NCBI RefSeq assembly: GCF_915070105.1
Contig: NZ_CAJZFJ010000032.1
Span: 1-24,096 of the forward strand
Reading direction: 5' to 3'
Source of the DNA: an uncultured Porphyromonas sp.
GTDB lineage: Bacteria > Bacteroidota > Bacteroidia > Bacteroidales > Porphyromonadaceae
DNA: 24,096 nt
The translations under genes were made by a program, and so were the position numbers. Positions within the stretch are counted from its first letter, which is position 1. Each line of letters opens with the position of its first letter. This document shows positions 6,976 to 15,242 of the stretch, piece after piece. The notes beneath the pieces were generated by a model that was not told where the DNA came from, did not search any database, and was given only the letters and a program-made list of their open reading frames with translations.

Positions 6976-8178
6976 ATGCACATAACACGTACTGCTCTTT
7001 GTCCCCTCCTGCTTTTGGTCGGAGGGCTTAGCCTTCCCCAACTTGCTTCGGGGAGCGTCCCTATCCAAGTCTCTAGCCAGAGCACACTACCGCAGCCCGA
7101 CAAGCTAAAGGTCGGGGCGAGTACCCAGCCCTCGTTTCCCGGGGGGATGGATTCCCTCCGAGCCTACCTCGAACAGAGAATAGTCTACCCAAAGGAGGCT
7201 CTGCAGAAAAAGATCCAGGGGCGAGTCCTCATCACCTTCGTTGTCCAGCCTGACGGACAGATCTCTGACATGTCGGTATTGAAGGGGGCTGATCTCCCCC
7301 TAGATAGGGAGGCTATAAGGGTCATCCGGTCGATGCCTCGCTGGGTGCCAGGCAAAGAGAAGGGTATCGCTGTAGCGAAGTCGGTGACCATCCCGATTAC
7401 CTTCAAGCTTCCCACTAGTAGCTCTGTCACATACGTCCCTAACCCTACGTCCCAAAAGGAAGCCAAGAGTCAGGAGGTAGAGGACAATCTCCAGCCGATG
7501 TTCCCCGGTGGGGATCAGGCTCTGATTGCCTATATGGCAGACAATTTAGTCTACCCAGAGGAGGCCGTGAAGAAGCAGCTCCAGGGGCGACTCCTCGTCC
7601 GTTTCGTTGTCGAGCCTGACGGGCAACTCTCTCAGGTAGGGATACACCGCAGTATCCATCCGCTCCTAGATGCAGAAGCTGTGAGGATGGTGAAGTCGAT
7701 GCCCCGCTGGATACCTGCTCGCAATAATGGTGTCGCAGTAGCGGCTCCGATGATGCTCCCGATCACCTTTAAGCTCCCCTCTCAGGGGCTAGCAAGTCTT
7801 GTCGATCGTCTTCAGAAGAGCAACGTAAAGCAAGTCGCCGAGCCTGATAGCATCCCTGTCATAGATGAGAACAGCACCGACATTGAGCGCCCCCTCTTCC
7901 CCGGTGGTGATCAGGGTCTCTCGGACTTCCTTAGGTTAAATCTAGAGTATCCGGAGGTAGAGTATCGCAACCGTAATCAGGGGGAGGTGCACCTACGCTT
8001 CGTCGTGGATGTCGATGGATCTATCTCTCAGGTCACGGTCGTCAAGGGGACTAGCCCTGCCTTCGAACAAGCCGCCCTAGATGTGATGAAGCTCGCCCCT
8101 AAGTTCATCCCTGCTCGTAAGAATGGGCAGCCGCTACAGGCATGGCACTATATGGCCATCAAGTTCTTCCCACGATAG
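6976..8178 (+). CDS. Secreted protein with three tandem TonB C-terminal domains
   Basis: A 400-residue protein with an N-terminal signal peptide (hydrophobic core LCPLLLLVGGLSLPQLASG) and three copies of the TonB_C fold at about 52-146, 174-268 and 306-399. Each copy has P-x-FPGG, then YP(E/K), then QG(R/E)V with a FVV-x-(P/V)DG strand, and a (A/S/L)MP-W-(I/V)PA/G-like segment ending in ITFKLP or IKFFP. Bacteroidota TonB proteins normally carry one such domain, preceded by a membrane anchor and a proline-rich rod. Here both the anchor and the rod are missing and the domains are joined by short linkers. It is therefore probably periplasmic or exported and not an energy-transducing TonB. It might bind TonB-box peptides or act as a scaffold. 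The third copy is the most diverged. It is a single gene bounded by hairpins; the SusC operon runs divergently upstream. Confidence 0.85.
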   Translation: MHITRTALCPLLLLVGGLSLPQLASGSVPIQVSSQSTLPQPDKLKVGASTQPSFPGGMDSLRAYLEQRIVYPKEALQKKIQGRVLITFVVQPDGQISDMSVLKGADLPLDREAIRVIRSMPRWVPGKEKGIAVAKSVTIPITFKLPTSSSVTYVPNPTSQKEAKSQEVEDNLQPMFPGGDQALIAYMADNLVYPEEAVKKQLQGRLLVRFVVEPDGQLSQVGIHRSIHPLLDAEAVRMVKSMPRWIPARNNGVAVAAPMMLPITFKLPSQGLASLVDRLQKSNVKQVAEPDSIPVIDENSTDIERPLFPGGDQGLSDFLRLNLEYPEVEYRNRNQGEVHLRFVVDVDGSISQVTVVKGTSPAFEQAALDVMKLAPKFIPARKNGQPLQAWHYMAIKFFPR

Positions 8179-8187
8179 AGGCCATGG

Positions 8188-8216
8188 GAGAGCCACTCTG
8201 ATGTACTAAGGCTCTC
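8188..8216 (+). terminator. Hairpin after the triple TonB_C gene
   Basis: GAGAGCC (8188-8194) pairs with GGCTCTC (8210-8216), starting 10 bases past the stop codon. It is a modest 7-bp stem and may work with the stronger hairpin at 8279. Confidence 0.45.
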
Positions 8217-8278
8217 TCCTCGACCTATAAGTAAGGGAGACCACGAATAAGGGAGGTTATCCCCCTATCAAGGGAACT

Positions 8279-8314
8279 CGGGGGAAGGTTAGCGATCCAG
8301 CTAGCCTTCCCCCG
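8279..8314 (+). terminator. GC-rich hairpin terminator
   Basis: Arms 8279-8293 (CGGGGGAAGGTTAGC) and 8300-8314 form a 15-bp stem with one G-T wobble around a 6-base loop. It lies 100 bases after the TonB_C gene. No T-tract follows. Confidence 0.55.
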
Positions 8315-8476
8315 TGTCCGTCGTGGTGCGTCTGCCTACGCTTTGACGCTCCAGACTTCGGACGAACGAGTGGCGGAGAGCCTAGAGAGGCAAGTGCTCC
8401 CCCCTGCCCTCGGCAAGTAGTCCCCGATAGCGACTAGAGTAGGGTAGAGCCCGTAGGGCGACTGCAGTGTGGGCTA
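8315..8476. other. Intergenic spacer with no recognised feature
   Basis: No ORF, RNA gene or clear repeat is seen between the hairpin and the next promoter. Confidence 0.4.
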
Positions 8477-8507
8477 TTTGTCCAAGTACGGATAATGGCT
8501 ACCTTTG
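8477..8507 (+). promoter_or_regulatory. Near-consensus Bacteroidota promoter for the paralog pair
   Basis: TTTG at 8477-8480, a 19-base spacer, and TACCTTTG at 8500-8507. This is an excellent match to the -33 TTTG / -7 TAnnTTTG pattern. It lies about 30 bases before the ATG at 8537, so the 5' leader is short. The -7 octamer is identical to those of the rRNA promoters in this window. Confidence 0.85.
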
Positions 8508-8536
8508 CTTCATCTTAGTAATCATGAGCTAACCCT

Positions 8537-9115
8537 ATGACAAGAAAACAAATCATCCTATCGACGCTCCTTGTACTCGTCGCCTCTCTACCTTCCTTTA
8601 GTCAAGCTGTGGTGCGAGAGATGTACAAGTGGGTCTCTAACTATAATAGCGAGAAGGATCGTATTTTTGATTATGCCTACCTCACGCTTTACCTACAAGA
8701 CGGAAAGGTCACGGGCGGAGTGCTGAACGCTACGACAGATGAGTATGATGAGATCCGTGAGGGGTATGTCTGTGGCTATTCTATCTTCCCGCTGAAGAAT
8801 GTACGAGTGGATGGGGATACTATTCGCTTTATGATCGAGGTAGAGCGAGAGGATGATCTCTTCGCTACACCTCTTCCCGCAGGGATGGAGACATGCCAGT
8901 TCGCCCGAAATCTAAAGTACCCCAAGTGGAAGCATGCTGTACCCCAAGAATGGGTGTTTGCGACGAATAAGCCCGAGTATGTGGTCGTTCGTCTGAAGGA
9001 TGGTAACCTCAGCGTCCGCCAAGGGGAGAGAGATACCTATCCTAAGGTGCGCATCTTCGTGTATCAGCCCTCCTTCTACGTCATGCCACAGGATATTGAC
9101 CCCGAGAGCTGGTAG
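8537..9115 (+). CDS. Secreted protein of unknown function, paralog A
   Basis: A 192-residue protein starting MTRKQIILSTLLVLVASLPSFSQA, a signal peptide cleaved near FSQ or QA. No lipobox follows, so it is likely periplasmic or secreted. The mature part is rich in aromatic and acidic residues (YKWVSNYNSEKD, FDYAYLTLYLQDGKVTGGVL), with two cysteines (YVCGYS and METCQF) that could pair. The alternation of short hydrophobic strands suggests an all-beta fold. I do not recognise the family. The next gene encodes a close paralog of the same length, 69 bases downstream, and the two probably share the promoter at 8477. Confidence 0.75.
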   Translation: MTRKQIILSTLLVLVASLPSFSQAVVREMYKWVSNYNSEKDRIFDYAYLTLYLQDGKVTGGVLNATTDEYDEIREGYVCGYSIFPLKNVRVDGDTIRFMIEVEREDDLFATPLPAGMETCQFARNLKYPKWKHAVPQEWVFATNKPEYVVVRLKDGNLSVRQGERDTYPKVRIFVYQPSFYVMPQDIDPESW

Positions 9116-9184
9116 AGCAAGGGGATGTGCATAATGTCTCCCTTACTCTCGGATATAGCTCCTAAAAAAATACCTAATCGCCCT

Positions 9185-9763
9185 ATGACAAGAAAACAAA
9201 TCATCCTATCGACGCTCCTTGTGCTCGTCGCTACTTTCCCTTCCTTTGGGCAGGAGGTGACACGGAAAATGTACAAGTGGGTTTCTGACGATAACAGCGA
9301 GAAGGATCATATTTTTGATTATGCCTACCTCACCCTCTATCTACAGGACGGAAAGGTCTCGGGTGGAGTGCTGAATGCTACGACAGATGAGTATGATGTA
9401 CTTCGGGAGGGGTATGTCTGTGGCTATTCCATCTTTCCGCTGAAGAATGTGCAGGTGAATGGAGATACTATTCGCTTCACGATAGAGGTAGAGCGAGAGG
9501 ATGATCTCTTCGCTACACCTCTTCCCGCAGGGATGGAGACATGCCAGTTCGCCCGAAATCTAAAGTACCCCAAGTGGAAGCATGCTCTACCGCAGGAATG
9601 GATATATACGCTCCCTAAGCCTGAGTACACGGTCGTTCGTCTGAAGGATGGTAACCTCAGCGTCCGCCAAGGGAAGGGTTCTAACTATGAAGATCTGCGC
9701 ATCTTCGTGTATCAGCCCTCCTTTTACGTCATGCCACAGGATATTGACCCCAAGAGCTGGTAG
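9185..9763 (+). CDS. Secreted protein of unknown function, paralog B
   Basis: A 192-residue protein beginning with the same MTRKQIILSTLLVLVA as its upstream neighbour. An earlier in-frame ATG (9125) would add 20 residues ahead of this signal peptide and is rejected, because paralog A has no counterpart. The two proteins align end to end without gaps. Differences cluster in the segment after the signal peptide and near the C-terminal third (VFATNKPEYVV versus IYTLPKPEYTV). The two cysteines are kept. A 102-base stretch (8837-8938 and 9485-9586) is identical in DNA, pointing to recent duplication or gene conversion. No second promoter of the TAnnTTTG type is visible in the 69-base gap, so co-transcription is likely. 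Function unknown. Confidence 0.75.
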   Translation: MTRKQIILSTLLVLVATFPSFGQEVTRKMYKWVSDDNSEKDHIFDYAYLTLYLQDGKVSGGVLNATTDEYDVLREGYVCGYSIFPLKNVQVNGDTIRFTIEVEREDDLFATPLPAGMETCQFARNLKYPKWKHALPQEWIYTLPKPEYTVVRLKDGNLSVRQGKGSNYEDLRIFVYQPSFYVMPQDIDPKSW

Positions 9764-9784
9764 AGCTATAGAATACTAGGTGAC

Positions 9785-9840
9785 AGAAAAGCATTAGGGG
9801 GCTCCAGCACATAGATGCTGGAGCCCCCTAATACTTTTCT
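9785..9840. terminator. Bidirectional terminator with 25-bp stem
   Basis: Arms 9785-9809 and 9816-9840 pair with a single C-A mismatch around a 6-base loop. It separates the plus-strand paralog B (stop 9763) from the minus-strand purL (stop 9861). The ends AGAAAAG and CTTTTCT supply T-rich tails in both directions. Confidence 0.88.
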
Positions 9841-9860
9841 AAAGACTGCCTAGGAGAATG

Positions 9861-12800
9861 CTACTTCTGATGGCTGAGGCACCAGTCGTAGGCATTGCGG
9901 AAGGCCTTGAGCCAAGGTGTCGCCTCATGCTCCGAGCGTACCCCCTCGGGGTAGTAGGCACACTGCCAGGGGAAGATCGCTCGCTCAGGGTGGGGCATCA
10001 GCGCCAGGTGACGCCCGTCGGCACTGCATAGACCAGCGATGGCATCAGGCGAACCGTTGGGGTTGCCTGGGTAGGCATCGTAGTCGTAGCGTGCGATGAC
10101 CTTGTAGTGGGAAGTCTCGTAGGGTAGGGCAAACTTCCCCTCCCCATGCGCAACCCATACACCGAGCTTCGTACCCGAGAGATTGCCGAGCATCACGGAG
10201 TCGTTCTCGGGGATGGCGAGGCTGACGAAGGAGCTCTCGAACTTGTGGGAGTCATTGTGCTCCATGCGATGCTTCAGCTCATGCTCGGGGTAGAGTAGCC
10301 CCAGTTCCGCCATGAGCTGACAGCCGTTGCATATCCCGAGGCTGAGGGTGTCGGGGCGAGCATAGAAGCGGTCGATCGTGGCCTTGGCCTGCTCGTTGTA
10401 TAGGATGCCTGCTGCCCAACCCTTAGCTGAGCCTAGCACGTCAGAGTTGGAGAAGCCTCCACAGAAGACGATCATCTGCACATCCTCCAGCGTCTCCCGA
10501 CCCGATATGAGGTCTGTGAGATGGACATCCTTGACATCGAAGCCAGCGAGGTAAAGGGCGTAGGCCATCTCTCGCTCGCCATTCGTTCCCTTGTCTCGTA
10601 GGATAGCTGCCCGTACGGGCGCCTTTGTGGCGCGATCGGGGTTGGCCTTGAGGTCGGCAAACTTCCCCGTGAAGCTCTCGGGGAAGGTATAGCGGAGGGG
10701 TTGCTTACTGTAGTTCGCATAGCGTGCTTCGGCCAGCGTCTCTCCACTCTGATAGCGGTCGAGGAGGTAGGAGGGACGATACCACAGCTCCCGCTTGGCA
10801 TCTATATCGAGGGCGAGGTGCTGCTTGCCTTGGCGGATCGTGAACGTACGCCCTGTGGCCGTAGGTGTGGCGATACGGGCAAAGCCGATGCTTGCTGCCG
10901 TGAGCACCTCCTCGAGAAGCTCTGGGTGAGAGGTCTGGACGACGACACCGGGGTTCTCGGCGAAGAGGAGCTTGACAAGGTCGGTCTCTGGGATAGCGTT
11001 GAGATCGACCTCGAGTCCACCCTGCTCGTTGGCAAAGCACATCTCTAGCAGTGTGGTGATCAGTCCACCAGCAGAGATATCGTGTCCAGCGACGAGGGCT
11101 CCACGTTCCAAGAGCTCCTGCACCGAAGTGAAGGCCTCACGGAAGTATTCGGGCTCCCCGATGTAAGGAGTCTCGTCTCCCACCTCAGCCAGTACCTGAG
11201 CAAGGGAAGACCCGCCAAGGGCGAGCGGAGCAAAGCTAAAGTCAATATGATAGAGCGGATAGCGAGGGTCGGGGATGAGGACGGGAGAGAGTACCTTCTT
11301 CACGTCTGAGACTTCACCCATCGCACTGATGATTACCGTCCCTGGGCTCAGTACACGAGACCCGTCGGGGTACTTCTGCGTCATGGAGAGCGAGTCCTTG
11401 CCCGTGGGGATGTTGATGCCGAGCGAGATGGCGAGTGCAGAGGCAGCCTCTACAGCGTCATAGAGGCGAGCGTCCTCACCCTCGTTGCGGCAGGGCCACA
11501 TCCAGTTGGCACTTAGCGAGACGCCCTCGAGTCCATAGGTGAGGGGGGCGAAGACGATGTTGGTCAGTGCCTCTGCGATGGCTAGCTGTGAGCCAGCCAC
11601 GGGATCGACGAGGGCGGCGGCAGGGGCATGCCCGATAGAAGTAGCGATCCCCGACTTGCCTCGGAAGTCCACGGCCATGACACCACAGTCACTCAAGGGG
11701 AGCTGTATCGCCCCCTGACACTGCTGGCGTGCCACACGACCTGTGACGGAGCGATCGACCTTGTTGGTCAGCCAATCCTTACAAGCCACTCCCTCGAGCT
11801 GTAGGACACGGTCTAGGTAGTGCTCTACCTGAGTGCTGTCGTAGCTGAGGGCAGGGTAGTGACGCTCCACGGTACGGTCGTGCATGTAGGTCTTAGGTGC
11901 AGAGCCGAACATATCGGACAGGTCAAGGTCAATAGGCTTGTCCCCACCTGCCTCTTCGAAGGTCAGGTGCATATCCTCGGTCGTCTCCCCGACGACGTAC
12001 ATCGGAGCACGCTCACGCTCTGCGATACGGGCGATACGCTCTAGGGATTCTTCTCCGACGAGTAGCCCCATGCGCTCCTGGCTCTCATTGCCGATGATCT
12101 CACGGCTGGAGAGCGTCTCGTCCCCGATGGGGAAGGTGCTGAGGTCGAAGTGTCCGCCCGTCGTCTCGACAAGCTCCGAGAGGCAGTTGAGGTGTCCACC
12201 AGCTCCGTGGTCATGGATGGAGACGATGGGGTTGTCCTCGCATTCTGCTAGGGCGCGGATGACATTCTCGACACGCTTCTGCATCTCGGGGTTGGCGCGC
12301 TGTACGGCATTGAGCTCTATGGCTCCTGCATACTGACCGGTATTGACCGAGCTAACTGCGCCACCACCCATACCGATGCGGTAGTTGTCACCGCCGAGCA
12401 GGACGACCTTCTCGTGGGGCTTGGGTGTCCCCTTCTGTGCATCACTGCGGCGGGCATAGCCGACACCGCCTGCGAGCATGATAGCCTTGTCATAGCCATA
12501 TACCTGTCCTTCGGTCTGGTGCTCTAGGGTGAGGACAGAGCCACAGATGAGGGGCTGTCCGAACTTGTTCCCGAAGTCACTCGCTCCGTTGGAGGCCTTG
12601 GTGAGGATCTGCTGAGGTGTTTGGTAGAGCCATGGACGTGCAGGTAGAGCCTCTTCCCAGGGGCGGTTGTCTTCGAGTCGTGGATAGCTCGTCATGTAGA
12701 CGGCGGTACCCGCCAGAGGAATGCTGGCTCTACCGCCTGCCATACGGTCTCGGATCTCCCCACCTGTACCTGTGGCTGCACCGTTGAAGGGCTCCACGGT

Positions 12801-13565
12801 GGTGGGGAAGTTGTGGGTCTCGGCCTTGAGACTTAGCACGCTATCTACAGTCTTACGCTCAAAGAAGTCTGGACGGTCAGCCGAGGCAGGAGCGAACTGC
12901 TCCAAGTCTTTAGGTCCGTCTATGAAGGCAACGTTATCCCGGTAGGCGGAGACGAGGTGGTTGGGGTTAGCGGCGCTGGTGTCCTTGATCATAGAGAAGA
13001 GCGAAGCCTCTCGCTCCTCCCCGTCGATGACGAAGGTTCCCCCGAAGATCTTGTGTCGGCAGTGCTCGGAGTTCACCTGCGAGAAGCCGAAGAGCTCGCT
13101 GTCGGTCAGGGGACGTCCGAGTCGCTGGGAGAGCTGCTCGAGGTACTCGATCTCTTCGTCACTGAGTGCGAGCCCCTCGCTCTGGCTGTAGGCTCGTATG
13201 TCCCGCACCTGACGGATAGGCTCTGCCACCTGCTGGTGGGTGAATACGCTCTGGTCGAGTCCCTGATAGAGGTGCTGGAGCATCGGGTCGTAGGGGGCAT
13301 CAGCGCTCGAGACCTCCTCGAAGGCCTCGATACGTGTGATGTCGGGGATCCTCATGTTACGCACGATCTCTACGGCATTGGTGCTCCATGGGGTGATCAG
13401 CTCACGCCGTGTCCCGATGAAGAAGCCTGGGAGTGACTGGCTGTCGAGGGCTGTTGCCCCAGAGAAGAGCCAAGTGAGAGACTCCAGATGCTCTCGTCCT
13501 ATGGCCTGATGGCTCTCGACGATGTAAAGGGTAGAGCTACTGGGAGCTCTGAAGAACGTAATCAT
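9861..13565 (-). CDS. purL: Phosphoribosylformylglycinamidine synthase (long form)
   Basis: A 1234-residue protein, the size of the single-chain FGAM synthase found in proteobacteria and Bacteroidota. The enzyme converts FGAR, ATP and glutamine to FGAM in step four of de novo purine synthesis in the cytoplasm. The N-terminal and linker regions are followed by two AIRS-like synthetase halves, with LKAETHNFPTTVEPFNGAATG then TGGEIRDRMAGGRAS near the active site. The C-terminal glutaminase (class I GATase) domain holds a nucleophile in GICNGCQLMAELG (Cys1079) and a His-Glu pair in MPHPERAIFPWQ (His1192, Glu1194). It is complete with no frameshift. It is monocistronic, with its own TATCTTTG promoter and a strong terminator. 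No purine riboswitch or Pur box was recognised in its roughly 80-base leader. Confidence 0.97.
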   Translation of the reverse strand: MITFFRAPSSSTLYIVESHQAIGREHLESLTWLFSGATALDSQSLPGFFIGTRRELITPWSTNAVEIVRNMRIPDITRIEAFEEVSSADAPYDPMLQHLYQGLDQSVFTHQQVAEPIRQVRDIRAYSQSEGLALSDEEIEYLEQLSQRLGRPLTDSELFGFSQVNSEHCRHKIFGGTFVIDGEEREASLFSMIKDTSAANPNHLVSAYRDNVAFIDGPKDLEQFAPASADRPDFFERKTVDSVLSLKAETHNFPTTVEPFNGAATGTGGEIRDRMAGGRASIPLAGTAVYMTSYPRLEDNRPWEEALPARPWLYQTPQQILTKASNGASDFGNKFGQPLICGSVLTLEHQTEGQVYGYDKAIMLAGGVGYARRSDAQKGTPKPHEKVVLLGGDNYRIGMGGGAVSSVNTGQYAGAIELNAVQRANPEMQKRVENVIRALAECEDNPIVSIHDHGAGGHLNCLSELVETTGGHFDLSTFPIGDETLSSREIIGNESQERMGLLVGEESLERIARIAERERAPMYVVGETTEDMHLTFEEAGGDKPIDLDLSDMFGSAPKTYMHDRTVERHYPALSYDSTQVEHYLDRVLQLEGVACKDWLTNKVDRSVTGRVARQQCQGAIQLPLSDCGVMAVDFRGKSGIATSIGHAPAAALVDPVAGSQLAIAEALTNIVFAPLTYGLEGVSLSANWMWPCRNEGEDARLYDAVEAASALAISLGINIPTGKDSLSMTQKYPDGSRVLSPGTVIISAMGEVSDVKKVLSPVLIPDPRYPLYHIDFSFAPLALGGSSLAQVLAEVGDETPYIGEPEYFREAFTSVQELLERGALVAGHDISAGGLITTLLEMCFANEQGGLEVDLNAIPETDLVKLLFAENPGVVVQTSHPELLEEVLTAASIGFARIATPTATGRTFTIRQGKQHLALDIDAKRELWYRPSYLLDRYQSGETLAEARYANYSKQPLRYTFPESFTGKFADLKANPDRATKAPVRAAILRDKGTNGEREMAYALYLAGFDVKDVHLTDLISGRETLEDVQMIVFCGGFSNSDVLGSAKGWAAGILYNEQAKATIDRFYARPDTLSLGICNGCQLMAELGLLYPEHELKHRMEHNDSHKFESSFVSLAIPENDSVMLGNLSGTKLGVWVAHGEGKFALPYETSHYKVIARYDYDAYPGNPNGSPDAIAGLCSADGRHLALMPHPERAIFPWQCAYYPEGVRSEHEATPWLKAFRNAYDWCLSHQK

Positions 13566-13652
13566 TCCAATTCTAAGTAATACGGAGTAGGTGTAGGGAT
13601 GAAATGGAGGTGCGTGCTCGGCTTACCCAATCGGTGCGCCTAAGACGCTGTG

Positions 13653-13681
13653 CAAAGATAGCTAAAAGCAAGGCTCCGCAA
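13653..13681 (-). promoter_or_regulatory. Promoter for purL
   Basis: On the minus strand: TTG (13679-13681), an 18-base spacer, then TATCTTTG (13653-13660). The leader to the purL ATG at 13565 is about 80 bases. The -33 element overlaps the terminator hairpin of the upstream M23 gene. Confidence 0.75.
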
Positions 13682-13716
13682 GACGAGACCTGATCGGTCT
13701 GCTAGTCTGCGGAGCC
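13672..13716 (-). terminator. Hairpin terminator of the M23 peptidase gene
   Basis: GGCTCCGCA (13672-13680) pairs with TGCGGAGCC (13708-13716), and a smaller stem (AGACC at 13686-13690 with GGTCT) nests inside. It lies about 47 bases past the stop of the minus-strand M23 gene. T-rich sequence follows on the minus strand. Confidence 0.6.
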
Positions 13717-13762
13717 CTTTGCTGTAGGGTGTAGCCATCTCGGGCTGTGAGTGTATGGATGC

Positions 13763-14776
13763 CTAGCTGGGGATACGTAGTGTACGCCCGATGCTTAGCT
13801 TGGCTTTAGAGGCTATGCCATTGGTCTGGCAGAGCTTCGAGACACTCACGCCGTAGTGGCGTGCGATGGATCCTAGGGTGTCGCCCTTCTTGATGCGGTG
13901 CGTCTTGAATTGTTCTTCATTGGCTACCCCACTCTTCTTCGGCTTTGCTGTGGCATGTGCCATAGCGAAGGAGCGTGGGACTTGGTAAGCACCTTTGACA
14001 AAGGCGAAGACGTCGAAGCGAGGTACTCCAGCCTCGAAGTCGAAGAGGTCTGTGGGCGCTAGGGGGATCCCCATGAAGCGAGCCTCGAAGTGTAGGTGCG
14101 GTCCTGTGGAGCGTCCAGTGTTGCCTCCTAGACCGATCGGGTCGCCAGCCTTGACGACTGTACCCTCACGGACAATCGAGCGGGACATGTGCCCATATAC
14201 AGTCTCTAGTCCATTGGGGTGACGGATGACGAGGTAGTGCCCGTACCCTCTACCCTCATAGGCTCGGATACGTACCTTGCCCGAGAAGGCTGCGCGTACC
14301 GTGTCGCCCACACTGAGCTTGAGGTCTACCCCATAATGCATTCGTCCGAAGCTACGGCGGTATCCGTAGTGCGAGGTGATCTGTCGGGTCTCGATTGGCA
14401 TTACGAACTCCTGTAGGTCGATGTCCTGCCTATCGGGGATATTCACTGCCATCCCAGCAAAGGGATTGACGTGACTACCCCACGAGTCGTCACCATAGAT
14501 GTCTACCGCTGGAGCCTCCAGATCTTCCTTCTGCTTCTCGGCCTGTAGCTCCGCCTCTCGGCGTTGCTTCTCCTTGAGCAGTCGGTTCCGGATCTCTAGT
14601 CGGTCTGCTAAGAGCAGATGCTCGCCCGCCTGTGTGGTCGAGCCCTGCTGTCCAGCTGTCGTGCGTGTCTCTTTCCTAGGTGTCTGTCCCTTCACTTGGG
14701 CATTGGCCCAGCTTGTGAAGGTTGTGGCGACGAGACACAGAGATGCGCATAACAGTTGCGTCTTCTTTCTTGTCAT
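13763..14776 (-). CDS. Secreted M23 metallopeptidase with C-terminal LysM
   Basis: A 337-residue exported peptidoglycan endopeptidase. The signal peptide is residues 1-26 (core LLCASLCLVATTF, cleavage after ANA). Residues 56-86 form a charged, probably helical linker (RNRLLKEKQRREAELQAEKQ). The M23 domain spans about 125-240: HYGVD gives His147 and Asp151, GHM gives His196, and GPHLHFE gives His227 and His229. These are the full set of zinc and catalytic residues, so the enzyme should be active. It is expected to cleave peptide cross-links of the sacculus. A LysM at about 292-336 (HRIKKGDTLGSIARHYGVSV) anchors it to glycan. The order catalytic domain then LysM is common in Bacteroidota homologs. 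It has its own promoter and terminator. Confidence 0.93.
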   Translation of the reverse strand: MTRKKTQLLCASLCLVATTFTSWANAQVKGQTPRKETRTTAGQQGSTTQAGEHLLLADRLEIRNRLLKEKQRREAELQAEKQKEDLEAPAVDIYGDDSWGSHVNPFAGMAVNIPDRQDIDLQEFVMPIETRQITSHYGYRRSFGRMHYGVDLKLSVGDTVRAAFSGKVRIRAYEGRGYGHYLVIRHPNGLETVYGHMSRSIVREGTVVKAGDPIGLGGNTGRSTGPHLHFEARFMGIPLAPTDLFDFEAGVPRFDVFAFVKGAYQVPRSFAMAHATAKPKKSGVANEEQFKTHRIKKGDTLGSIARHYGVSVSKLCQTNGIASKAKLSIGRTLRIPS

Positions 14777-14874
14777 ACCAGAGAAAAACGTTCAAAAAGT
14801 TAACTAACACTACCACAAGGGGCGCGTCCCTCATGGTGTCCCTTGCCTGCGGATGCCAAAGCACGGAACGAATA

Positions 14875-14904
14875 CAAAGATAGTCAATTACATATAATAC
14901 ACAA
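14875..14904 (-). promoter_or_regulatory. Promoter for the M23 peptidase gene
   Basis: On the minus strand: TTG (14902-14904), exactly 19 bases, then TATCTTTG (14875-14882). This is a near-ideal Bacteroidota promoter. Transcription would begin near 14868, leaving a leader of about 90 bases. Confidence 0.85.
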
Positions 14905-15198
14905 CCTCGCCTACTCCCCAGTATCCCTGAGGGCTCAGCGTAGGCACTCATTATAGTGTGTCCTGACTAGTCTACTAACGCTGCTCCAAGAGGCTGCAGT
15001 ATTTCCTCCGCTCATTTTATTATTTCCGATTCATTCCCTGACGCAGGGGAGGCGATCTCTCTCGTGCACTCCAGTCTTTGGCTCTTTGGGGGGCATTGCA
15101 TCCCCTAGGGTGCTTAGCTGTGCTCCCAGAGCCTAGGCGTTATCCCCGAGGAAGAGACATACAAACGAGCTCTACCGAGGATATACTTAGAGCGATGT

Positions 15199-15242
15199 TG
15201 TGTACACGCGTGTATACAGTTGTGTACACACGTGTACACTCA
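15199..15242. repeat. 22-bp palindromic tandem repeat, site A (two units)
   Basis: Two 22-base units start at 15199 and 15221. The core GTGTACACGCGTGTATAC of unit 1 is a near-perfect palindrome, and unit 2 has core GTGTACACACGTGTACAC. A related three-unit array is at 22506. Confidence 0.85.

Noticed and set aside
9125..9184. Extended start for paralog B
   Set aside because: It would put 20 residues before a complete signal peptide, and paralog A starts at the equivalent internal ATG.
12957..13436. 159-residue ORF opposite purL
   Set aside because: It is antisense to well-conserved purL codons, and the composition reflects the opposite strand.
15199..15242. Possible CRISPR array
   Set aside because: Units are directly adjacent with no spacers, the repeat is a full palindrome, and no cas genes are present.
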